This document shows, piece by piece, positions 1 through 11,300 of a stretch of 64,000 nucleotides of DNA. Source of the DNA: Rhabditoides inermis (Eukaryota; Nematoda; Chromadorea; Rhabditida; Rhabditidae). Position numbers and translations under genes: made by a program. The stretch is taken from the NCBI GenBank assembly GCA_963966185.1, contig CAWZYM010000285.1, positions 311,001 through 375,000 of the forward strand. Reading direction: 5' to 3'. Numbering within the stretch: the first letter of the stretch is position 1; the number at the start of each line of letters is the position of its first letter. Below the pieces are notes generated by a model, which searched no databases, was not told the origin of the DNA, and worked only from the letters and a program-made list of their open reading frames with translations.

Positions 1-705
1 GATCTGGAGGCGGTGTACAAGATGGTCAGGGAGCAGTGGCCGGAGAAGAAGGTACACCACGCACTACGCGACACCATGCACAAAGACACACTACACACCA
101 CGCACTACGAGACACGATGCACAAAGACACACTACACACCACGCACTACGAGACACGATGCACAAAGACACACTACACACCACGCACTACGAGACACTAT
201 GCACAAAGACACACTACACACCACGCACTACGAGACACGATGCACAACTATACACACCACAGATCGTGCTGCTAGGGTACTCTATCGGCACGAGTGCGGC
301 CATCGACCTCGCCAGCAAAAACAAGGAGGGAGTTGTGGGTGAGAGTGGGAGAAGAACGGGGGTAGAGTGCGCACAATCAATCAATCAATCAATCAATTAA
401 TCAATCAATCATTAATCCAGAATCGCTATAGCAATGAATTATGAATCTCGTGCGCACACGAGATTCATAATTCATTGCCGTCGAGAGCGCGTACGTTTCA
501 CTCACAACGCGCTGGCAACTGACCTCTGCAATCTTCAGTGTCGATTCGTTATCAATTCAGTTTTCCAAATCGAGAAAGACGTATTTGTACACAGGCACGA
601 TCCTTATCGCCCCGTTCACATCGGGACTGCGGTTGATGAGTCAGAACCCGCAGAAGGAGGCGACCTGCTGCATGGATCGGTTCCGGAGGTAGGGTCTCTC
701 TCTCT

Positions 706-739
<34 letters not shown>

Positions 740-1190
740 AACCCTCTTTCTCTTCTCTCAGCTACGACAAGGCGAGCCGCATCCTCTCACCCACGCTCGT
801 CATCCACGGCAGTCGCGACAACGTGGGTGGTGTCGGGGTTACTGTACTCTACCGTAACGGGTTACTGCATCTCGATTGTACTGTAGGTGATTCCGATGGA
901 GCACGGTCGGGTGGTGCACTCGCGACTGCGACGCCCGGTCACTCCGCTCTTTGTGCACGGAGCCGACCATCAGAACATATTCAACGGCGCCCATCCCATG
1001 GTGTTCACCAGGATATACTCGTGAGTCGGCAGATTTCTCTCCTCCCCCTCTCTCCTCTCTCTTTCGCTCTTACCCCCCTTGCAGCTTCCTCAAGCACGAG
1101 ACTCTGGCCGAGTCCTCTGCCTCTCGCGCCCCCGCCGCCGCATCCCCCGGATCGTCCACATCTGCCGCTGTCACCAACCAGCCCATCTGA
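1..1190 (+). CDS. ABHD17/FAM108-like alpha/beta hydrolase (5' end outside window)
   Basis: Partial gene of six visible exons: 1-51, 263-338, 595-688, 762-822, 887-1020 and 1085-1190 (stop TGA). All joins keep frame and give 173 residues. The nucleophile elbow GYSIGT (GxSxG) is in exon 2. The strand VIHGSRDN, with the acid residue, is in exon 4, and GADHQNIF, with the catalytic His, is in exon 5. This order and the GTILIAPFTSG segment after the elbow match the ABHD17/ABHD13 group of membrane-associated serine hydrolases; ABHD17 proteins depalmitoylate peripheral membrane proteins. The C-terminal tail is Ser/Ala/Pro-rich and looks disordered. The N-terminal cysteine cluster that would separate ABHD17 from relatives lies upstream of the window, so substrate is inferred only. 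An AATAAA signal follows at 1244-1249. Confidence 0.85.
53..258. repeat. 41-bp minisatellite in intron 1 of the hydrolase gene
   Basis: A unit of about 41 bp containing CGCACTACGAGACAC recurs about 4.7 times, starting near 57, 98, 139, 180 and 221. It fills almost the whole intron. It creates Thr/His-rich reading frames in all phases; these are not genes, because the flanking hydrolase exons join cleanly across it. Confidence 0.9.
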
Positions 1191-1243
1191 ACACACGCAC
1201 TCCACACCTCAGGAACCCCTTTCTCGCTTACATGACTGCTTAC

Positions 1244-1249
1244 AATAAA
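1244..1249 (+). promoter_or_regulatory. poly(A) signal of the ABHD17-like gene
   Basis: AATAAA lies 54 bp after the stop codon, within TACAATAAACTG. Confidence 0.7.
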
Positions 1250-1258
1250 CTGACTGCG

Positions 1259-1690
1259 TCACCCCCCCCCCCCGTGTATTTCTTTCCGCGTCAGTGCGCG
1301 AGCGCGTTGAACCGTAAAAAGAGTAGAGAGAGAGGAGGGAATTTGTTTGAAAATATGTGTATCAAGTCTCAAGTGATTGCATTGCGGGAGTGTGTAATTG
1401 ATAATGGGATGTTCGCAAATGATTTAGTTTGGGTGCCGCACCGTCCGCTGTTGATCCCTCAGCAGCAGAAGCTTTATCGCAGCATCCTCGAGGCGTCGGG
1501 CGAGCGGAGCGGCAGCCGGCTGTATCGAGCACCATCGGACAGCTGTCTTGGTGCCCTTGTCGGAAGAGAGAGAGAAAAAGAACGCCGAGTACACGACTGC
1601 GTAAAACGGAGTCACCCCTGTGTATTTCTTGGTTTCTTTCCGCGTTGCTGCGCGCGCGTTGAGCCGTGAGGAGAGGGAGTGGGAGAGATT
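1259..1690. repeat. Direct duplication upstream of the CFAP57-like gene
   Basis: Two diverged copies, about 1259-1340 and 1611-1690, share GTGTATTTCTT, TTTCCGCGT and GCGCGTTGA blocks in the same order, followed by a GA-rich stretch. They lie in the spacer between the hydrolase poly(A) signal and the next start codon, so they may be duplicated 5' regulatory or 5'UTR sequence. The interval between the copies holds no gene that I can support. Confidence 0.55.
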
Positions 1691-1721
1691 GGGGAGCCCC
1701 TTTGTGGGAGTGGAGCATAGT

Positions 1722-4700
1722 ATGCGTCGTGCTACGCGGACTAGTAGTACTCGGCTGAAGCCTTCCGTTTCCGAGCCGAATCTGCGCGGCTCTGTCCCTG
1801 CCCCAGTCACTCCCAAGAGAGACAGACGACAACAGCGGTCGGGCAGCCGGCCAACCAAGGTGAGCAAAGCTAAAGGGTTAAAGGAACAGTGGCGCATTAT
1901 TTTCGACTTCGGATCATAACTTGACCCATTGCAATGCAAAACAAACGAAAAAATAACGATTCAAAGCTGTTACCGCGTTACCACACCAATTACCACAGAC
2001 CGTCCCGTTACCACACGAAAATAGGCGTTCAAATGTGTGTTTTGGCGGGAAGCCCCATTGTCGCGGGGCCGATCGATATTGTGATCGCTTTCGCAAAGAA
2101 GTCAGTTCTCGGGAAGGGCAGCGGTCTTTGCGCGTGATGACCCAATAAGCTGCGTGGCGCAGTGGAAAAGACTGTGTGCTATCACTCTCGCTGCCACGGG
2201 ATCGATTCCTGTTTGCAACTTTGCCTGAAACATATATGCACCTCAATGCGTGGTGATTTCGTGCGAATTTGAAAATTTCATTACCACACGGTACTGATAT
2301 ACGCCTCTGTTCCTTTAACGCACCAACGTGATTCCTCCACCGTGATAATATCTACTTGATCTGAGTCCAAATGAGTATCTTGCGCACGGCAGGTGCATCG
2401 CGTGAAAATATGTAGTGCGAGACGATTTGAACTGACTTGCGAGAAGAAAATTCCGTTCATTCCATTTTTTCTACGTTTCTACGATAGTTGTTTTTCATGA
2501 TTGCCAAGTAATTTTCCCTTATTTTTAATGTTATCCCATGTCATATCTTGATATTCTTACCGTCTGTACGTTTCAGAAGTCGTCCTCCCCCGTGTCAGTT
2601 TCGAAAGCGGTCATCTCTCAGTCTGTGAAGAAGTCATCGAGTGGAGAGGAGAGTGAGGAGAAGGAAGAGAGGAGGGATAGGTGAGTTAAATGCGTCGACC
2701 TAGTATTTAGACCAAATGATTTCGTTTATTTTGATTCAGTTTTCATGATCACCGATTCTAAATAATTAATATAAAATGTTTGAAACTTGATATAAGCAAA
2801 TTATGAAACGTACACGAATGAAGTAAAAACAATTGACGTTTCAGCAGTGGACTGTGCGAGGATCTCATATCGCGACTGAGAAAATACGATCACGAGTGGT
2901 TCAAGGTATAGTCGCCTCCCCCCATTCATTACCGCTAATTCGCGCGCGCTGTCTCTCAAATGGCCCTCCTGCCTGCGAAGCACACGATTTCGACGCGTTT
3001 TGACAGTTTTATACACATTTCAAGTAAATGAAAAACAAAATTCAAAAAACAAATGCGGAGGTGTATTCATACCCTTCCTCTGCACCACATATCCAAAATT
3101 CAGCCTTCTTACTAAAAAATTGAAGGTGCTGAGGCTTTTTGAACGTTGAAAAACGAATGATTTTTCATAGTCACTCCTACCGGGAGTATGAGACAAGATA
3201 TCGTTGAGGTATATCAAAAGAATATGTAGACAAATATGCTACCTAGATCATATCGAAAAATTGTACGATTTCGTTTCGTGAGGACAGAGTTACATTAGTT
3301 TAACGCGGGGCGGACACCTACCCCCCAGCCCCGATCTCTACCGTATTGTTACCGAAGATGGCCATCGGAAATCCAAACAGAACTGCGTCGGCCAAATCTG
3401 CCTACGGGCATTCTCCGGCCGGAAATCCGGCGTTGAAATTTCGCGTTTCGGATAACCCCAAGATTTGGCGTTTTGACCAGCAGCGAGGTGGCCTAGTGGA
3501 TAACAACAAAAACTGACAAGCAGTAGGGGTGGGGTGAGGTCGTGGGTTCGATTCCCGTCAACGCAGTTTTGATTTTTGCAAAATTCAAAACATGTTAAAC
3601 TATTTTTTCAGAACGATAGATAGTCAAATTATTACGATATGTACATTTATTGGCGACAACTACTGTTTCCTCAAGTGTTCCTACTGCGAGGAAAACTTCT
3701 GCTTTGACTGCTATGTAATTGACTACCACAAGTGCTGATATTTTACTGCAAATGCCAATAAATGTACATATCGTAATAATTTGACTATCTAACGTTCTGA
3801 AAAAATAGTTTAACATGTTTTGAATTTTGCAAAAATCAAAACTGAGTTGACGGGAATCGAACCCACGACCTCACCCCACCCCTACTGCTTGTCAGTTTTT
3901 GTTGTTATCCACTAGGCCACCTCGCTGCTGGTCAAAACGCCAAATCTTGGGGTTATCCGAAACGCGAAATTTCAACGCCGGATTTCCGGCCGGAGAATGC
4001 CCGTAGGCAGATTTGGCCGACGCAGTTCTGTTTGGATTTCCGATGGCCATCTTCGGTAACAATACGGTATAGATCGGGGCTGGGGGGTAGGTGTCCGCCC
4101 CGCGTAAGTGAAGCCACTTCGCGATCATCAGAAATGGTTATCGAATGATATCGATAAAACTATTAGTCCGCTCGAAAATCGCATGCGGACGATTGTTAAG
4201 GACTTTATTACAAATGTTATATTGAATGTCCAAAAGAAAATAATACGTTTGCAACGAGCTGAAGCTTTTGGTACGTGACAAAACGCCAATAATTTCAGTT
4301 ATCGATTGATATCGATTGTGTACGTTCGTGTAACTTGAATTCTAAATAGCCATAACAACGATAAATACCATGACAAGTTTGAAACTGTTTGCTCCAATTT
4401 GAAGCATGTTTTAGTTGGTCCCCCGTTTTCGAGGGCCAGCAAGCGGTTTTCGTCATTCTTTTATTATGCACAGACGCATATCAAAACCTCCCCGTGCCTA
4501 CTTTCGAGACCATTGTGCACCATCCATATTGGTTGACCGAAATGTGACGCGAAATTTATGGAAATGATCGGAAAATGAGCTCGCTCGGTACAGTATTCTT
4601 CTATCTAGGAACCGAAATAACTTTGTTCAGAGTTAATGCAATTGCACAAAACTTTTATATGATGTTCCTGGATGGGTTGCCTACAAATCCCGGAGAGCAT

Positions 4701-7700
4701 ATTTTGAATAGCGTTTCTTAGAAGACAGATAATTAGCAAAATGTTAATTACATGAGAGTAATATCTCGAATTCTAGTGACAGAATTAATCGGTATCAAGT
4801 ACCAGTGTTGTTAGGTTACCCATAGACAGATAATTATTCGGGTCTTCACCTATTCGGGTCTTCACTCGGCGTATAGCATGTTGTTTAATAGAAGTTCTTT
4901 CTTTGGGCATGCATACTTCGCTAAATAACTTAACAGTGGGTTGTCGAAAACGGCTCAAACTCTGTCAGCAGATGGTTTTTGACCCCCTCTACAACTCTCG
5001 AAGAGCACATTTGTCATTTTGTTTTCGCAAGTACCGTAATTTCATACGTTTTGATTGCAATCCGGAGAATGAGGCGCATTTACATAATTCTTCAACCTGT
5101 CTGCGTCATTTCTTGCGTCCGAATTAATTGCTGGCCCTCGAAAACAGGGGACCCACTATAGACGAATTTGACCGTTTTCGCACCGCTCTGATCTCTATGC
5201 GCGCGGCGAATGACTCAATGACTCATTTGCAGCACTGCATATTCTCGCTTCCTAAATGTTAACCAACGGGGGGAGGGGACTATATGTATGAGTCGAAAAA
5301 TCAATAATAAAAAAAAATCAATACAGCGGATAACACAGAAGAAACCAGAGTTCTTCATAGACATCCGACAGTATGACCTCTTCGCAAGATCCAGTAAGTG
5401 AGGTGAGTATATATATTTATATATAAATATATATTTATATACATATTTATTGCCGTGTTACATAAACAGAGACATTGCAAAACAGAAAAAAGAGTACGAC
5501 ATTGGTATGTGTGAAAGGGTGACATAACTTGAACGATAGGTAACATGATATGATACAAAAGGAAAGGAAAAACATGGTTGTGCTCAAATACGACGGATTT
5601 TAGACAGTGTCATTATTTCTAGGGAGGATAGGTGTTGTTTAGAGGTGTGGTCACGGATATGTACAACGTCAGAAGGTAAGGCATTCCAGGTACTAAAAGC
5701 TCTACTAATAAATGTGCTTATTTGGCCATTGTTATCAAATGAAGGCACAATTCTAAATTCGTTTGAGTTTCTGGATCTTGTTGGGATAATAGTGAAAAGC
5801 CCTTGATAATCCAAAAAAAAGTATTGAAACACACTGATTTAAAAAAATATATATATTTAAATACGTTTAAACCATTTTTTTCAGATCTCACCACTATGCG
5901 GCTTCTCGCAAGCATACTATTGTCGACGCAGCACTATTGGTAACATTTTTTCATTGAAACTGTGAAAAGTATTCTTTCTGAATGTTGTTTCAGTTTGCTG
6001 CAATCATAACCAACTCCAATACATTGATTTGGAGAACGACGCGCCGCATTTTGAGAGTATTATTGTGAGTGTGGTTCTGTCTTTGTCTCTCTTCCTCTGT
6101 CTGTTTTGTACGTCTGTCTCTCTGTCTCTTTTTTCTCTCCTTCTTCTCTACATACTTCTGAAACAATATTCAGTTTCCCCACGAGATAACTGTTTCGTGT
6201 ATTTCTGCCGACTACTCATTGATTGCTCTTTGTCTACACAACGCCGGAGGACATAGAATTCTCATCATCGGTATGACATCACTTTTGATGACGTCGATCA
6301 ATCAATCGATCATTTCAGAAACCCGTTCATTCGATCAAGTTGCCGAGTTCGTATCCGATCACCCGGTGAAGACAATGAGAATATCACATGTGAATAAAAA
6401 CTTATAAGGAAAATGGATACTGTATTATGTTTTAGGGCAACGAAATCCTTCTCACGCTTTCGCTGATCGAGGATAAACTGCAGTTCGCTTCGTTCGATTT
6501 GAAAGTCTGTAGAAATTTCAGAAAGTGAAAATTTTCGTGTTTAGGAAAACATGCCGCAAGCCAACGGAACGTTGTTGCTAGAAACGCCAGAAGAGAACTG
6601 GGATGTGAGTTCACTTTGTCTTTGAATCATAGTGACCACATCCAATTACGCTTCACTACACATATACGAGATGTGTGGTTAGTATGTGAAGTAATACAAC
6701 CAGAACTTTCATTGCGAATGACTAGGTTGCAAAACTGACGTACTCTCCATCTCCAGCTGTCGATCTGTCCGGCTGATGAGGGAATCCTCCTAGCTGTCTC
6801 TCCCACAGTGGCCCATCTACTGCGATCGTCCAATGGATACATCGAACAGTTCTCCACAATTCCACTCAAGTCGGTAGTTATGTACGTACTCAAACTTCTG
6901 GCTCTAAGAACTATTTCACTTATTTCAGTATAACATCAGATTGAGTGGATGCGATTTAGTTTTAGTACTGCCATCTAGAAGACTGACAGACTTTGAATAA
7001 CCTAATAAGACATACATTCTTTGAGGGACGTGTTGTGTCACGCGTGGTCAAATGACGTCACCATGGCGTTCGGAACATCGAACGGGCGGATTCTGCTGTA
7101 CAGAGAGACGATCGGACTGGGAGACGTGAGACTAGCCGACCTGCAGAAAGAGTGCGTAACGTTTATAATTATCAGCTCACTGTCATATAACATATAAGTA
7201 ATAAGTATTCAATTAATGTGTAAAAAATGTGGAAAATCTTAATAAGGATATAGTTTTGTTCTAGATTTATGAAATTGGGCCCAAAAAGAAAAATTATAGC
7301 TCACACATCCTCTCAAAATTTACTAAGTTCATGAAACGTATCAACTAAAAATTCAACTTCAATAAAAATATTTTTGCAGGGTGCTGGCCCAGTCTTCCGC
7401 AAACATTCGGATTGCGGCCATTCGCAGTGGAAGCAAGAAACTGGCGTGTCTACTCGAATCCGGACTACTCATTCTATTCGAAGTAGCCGGGCGAGTATGG
7501 AGATAAGAACATATCCCACCACCTAAGTGGCACCACACATTAGTCAATCATATCTGATATCTCGTATTGATACAGTTATGAAAAGTATTGCTTAATTGAT
7601 ATTTCAGAGACGAGCCCGACTGGAAGAACAGCCACGTTATTGTGGTAAGCATGTTGTTCTAATACAGTTTCACTTTCTCTCAACGAAACGAATACGCTTC

Positions 7701-8311
7701 ACACGTAGCACTAGTTACGCAACTGACTCAAGTTGATAATCTGGATGTGGTTGTGGTTCGGTTAAATCGATTCTAATAAGTATTTTCGAACAACTTATGC
7801 TAGTCTCTTTCAGCTCTCCACAACTTCCCGAATCTCTCGTCCCATTCTCCACTTTGATCCATTCGACGAGTACATACTCTACACTGACGGATTGCGACTA
7901 TTCACATCGGCTCTCAAGTGAGTTACTGTACTGTTACCGTATGAAAACATCAATTTTTTAATGTAAAACTATATGTGATAAGCATATAATAAGTATGCAT
8001 AATATATTTATACAAGTAACTGCACTTCTTCTCTGCAGGTACCTCCACCCAATCACCCGCGACGGCGGCCTACTCGTGTCAGCTAGACACGACTCGGCCG
8101 TCATATCTGGTAAACGATTACTAGTTACCGTATCTTTCCACTCACAAAGTAGTTGTTCGCAATTTATTAACCTTGCAATTTGCTATATGTTCTATAATTA
8201 TCGTGAAACGTATCATATTATTGCTGTTCAGCCTCGCTTTCTTCATTTTACTCGGCAACACTGGACACAGAGGGAAATGTTATTGTGATGGCAAACGGGA
8301 GTGGGTGAGTG

Positions 8312-8346
<35 letters not shown>

Positions 8347-11300
8347 AGAGAGAGAGAGAGAGAGGGAGAGAGAGAGAGAGAGCCTCTTTCCAGTCGACCC
8401 GTCTCCACCCGTCGCATTCCATCGGCTCGTCTAGTCTGTCTGCCACCAGGTAAATAGTTTTACGTTTCAATAAAGTCCCAAATTTACCCAAATGCATATG
8501 ACACTTATCTGATCTGTGTATCATCACCGTAACGTATTGGCTCTTTTTGAAATGCACTAATTTATATTCTGGTTTACCTGGTTAGAATACTATAAAAGAC
8601 ACGACTCGGCCGTTATATCTGGTACTGAACTTCAAGTAGCGGCTCCGCGTAGCATGCCCATCATCCGCGCGCGGCGGCTTGGCACATAGCCAAGGGCTAA
8701 CCTGACTCTGACTGTACACCGTCAAGGTCTGCGTTCTGTGGCGGTGGCAGACTCGGATGGTCTGTCTCTCTATCACATCACGCATCCCACCCTGGAAAAG
8801 GAGAAGACCCTCCTGCATGCATATATAGAACAGGTGAGGAGTTCGTCAGTGTCGACTACGTTTCGACACGGTCACAAGTAGAGTAAATAGAATATGCCGT
8901 GATTTCCTTGCGACATCAGAATATATAACACTGATTAACATTGCATATTATGGCAAAATGCGAACTTTAGATCGTCTGCGACTCTCGCAACGAAGTGATG
9001 TGTCTGTTCACAAAGACAGGAGTGCAATTCATGCGCACAAATGACTTCACTATTGTCAGCCAAGGAGACGTCGTCTTCAAAAAGGTGAGACAAGTGTCAT
9101 CTTCGAAATTCATATCAGATTGGCTGGATTGAAATGGTGAAATGTGAGTCCGAAGATTGTTTGAACACATTTTGTGTGAATAGCTTGCACTTTTCAGAAA
9201 GTCTCCAAGGCTGCGTTCAATGCCTCCTCCACTCTGTTGGCTGTTCTCTGTACAAATGACACAATCGCATGTCTCGATGTGAAAACGGCGCAGGTATGGT
9301 TTGTTCATTTTTTTAAGGCCACAAAAACATTTATTATAAAACCGTTTTCAAATCATCGTTTCATTGTAATTGAGAACACTTGCATTTCTTGTTTCAATCA
9401 AAAGACGCAAATCATTTTCACCAATTGTCGTGGTCTCGAACGAAAAAAATTTCAACTACATATTTACCATAAGCATAGTCAAATGTGCCAAGCTCCTAAT
9501 CGTCTTTGAGAATAAACCTATAATAATATTTATTACCGTGTATACAATATAGAAGAACACAGGACAAACACATTAATAGAGTGAATACGGCAAGCGTGAT
9601 TGGAAAATAAATAAACACAAAAATAGGATGAAACAGATAACACAGGTTCCCAAATGAGCACTCATCTAAATTTGGACGGAGGGAACAAATAGGCGTTATC
9701 TAAGAGGTACGATTTCACTGTTTGATGTTTCGCAGATAAAAAGATGTTGTTGGGAAGTGTGTTCCATAGTGCAAAAACCCTACTGAAAAATGTGCTGCTC
9801 TTTAAAGTTGTGTCAAAGCAAGGAATCAGGCGCCACCCATGAGAAACACGAGACCGGGAAGGTACAATGTTGAAGAGGCCAGAATACTCTAGACTAGTGC
9901 GATTAGTCATAACCTTATGAACATACGCGATAACGTTTATTAAGCGTCGCTCTTCGAGCGTTTGAAGATCTAATAGCTGGAGGCGTTCGGGATAAGTGAG
10001 CGAGAAAAAGCCGGCACGATGACATATTCGGCGCGTAAAATGTCTCTGTACCGACTCAATCAGATTCACCGATCCCACATCTTCAGGATTCCATGATTCT
10101 GTACAATACTCGAGTTTGCACCGAAAATAGGTTACGTATGCGACTTTAAGAACAGTGAGATTGCGAGTGCGATATACGCGCAGAAAGTCGTTTATGGAGT
10201 GAAGCGTATTCTAAACAATGTTGGAATAGTGATCGTCAAAGACAAGGACAAGGGAACTGCTATAGAGACGCCTAAATTCCTGACAGTATCGGCAGGGGCG
10301 AGAGTTGTGCCGTGTGCGGTATACTAATGCCTGGGATTACGACGTCCTATATGCAGTATCTGTGTTTTCTGAGTAGAAATTTGTAAACTTCACTGAAGGG
10401 ACCACCATGCAACTAAATCAAATGCCACTTGAAATTTATGCTGGGCGGAAGGATCATTCGCATCAAATGCAAATGAAATTTTCAAATCATCGGCGTAAAG
10501 CGCACACTCAACATAGTCGGGAAGATTAGAGATGATATCGCTGATATAAACATTGAACAGTATGGGACCTAGGCAAGACCCCTGTGGTACACCACAGTTG
10601 ACAAGCCGTGGAGAGGTCGGTCAAGAAACTTCTAATCCATCCCAATACGTGACCGCGAATTCCCAGCGAATGCAACTTTTTGTATAGCAAATTGTGATTA
10701 CTAGTATCGAATGCCTTCTTGAAATCAAAGTATATACAATCGATAACCATTCCATCAGATAGGTGTTTCAACCAGTGACTATGACACTCAATAAATTGAG
10801 CGTTTGTAGATCTATTCTTGCGAAAGCCAAATTGCCTAGATGTAAGAAGCGAATGCCTCTCAAGAAATTCCGTAATTTGCCTGACGCATATGCGTTCCAG
10901 AACTTTCGCAACACTACTTATAAGGCTGATAGGCCTGAAGTTGAGTGGATCATCACGAGCTACCTTTTTATAAAGAGGTTTTATATACGCCAGTTTCCAA
11001 ATCTCAGGGACATTGCATACGGAAGTAGACATTGAAAAAAGAATAGAGAGTGGGACCGAAATCGTATCAACAGTAATTTTCAAGTAGGCATGCGAAATAT
11101 TGTCAGGGCTCGTGTTCATTTTAGATGCTAGTTTGGAAATAGTTTTGTGTACATGTGCATACGAAACCTCAATGGTGGAGAGCTGACTGACAGCACAAGG
11201 AAGGGGCGCACCCGCAGGGATAGGACTTCGCTGCGAAAAAATCGCATCAAAGCACTCTCCGAACAGCTCCGCCTTCTCCCTCGACCCGTGAATCAACTCA

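Larger units (their letters stand above)
3304..4104. mobile_element. Foldback TIR element with 351-bp arms (Harbinger-like TAA duplication)
   Basis: Two near-identical inverted arms of 351 bp each (3304-3654 and 3754-4104) enclose a 99-bp loop. The ends read CGCGGGGCGGACACC, and TAA flanks both sides (3301-3303, 4105-4107), as for PIF/Harbinger elements. No transposase is present. Each arm carries a tRNA-like segment, and the loop encodes a zinc-finger-like peptide. The element sits in intron 3 of the CFAP57-like gene. Arm divergence is only a few bases, so the element is young or the arms are being homogenised. Confidence 0.75.

Noticed and set aside
13..400. Thr/His-rich open frames at the window start
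   Set aside because: They are readings of the 41-bp minisatellite inside a hydrolase intron; the flanking exons join in frame without them.
3484..3567. Functional tRNA gene
   Set aside because: A and B boxes are perfect, but acceptor and anticodon stems do not fold; the copy is duplicated within transposon arms.
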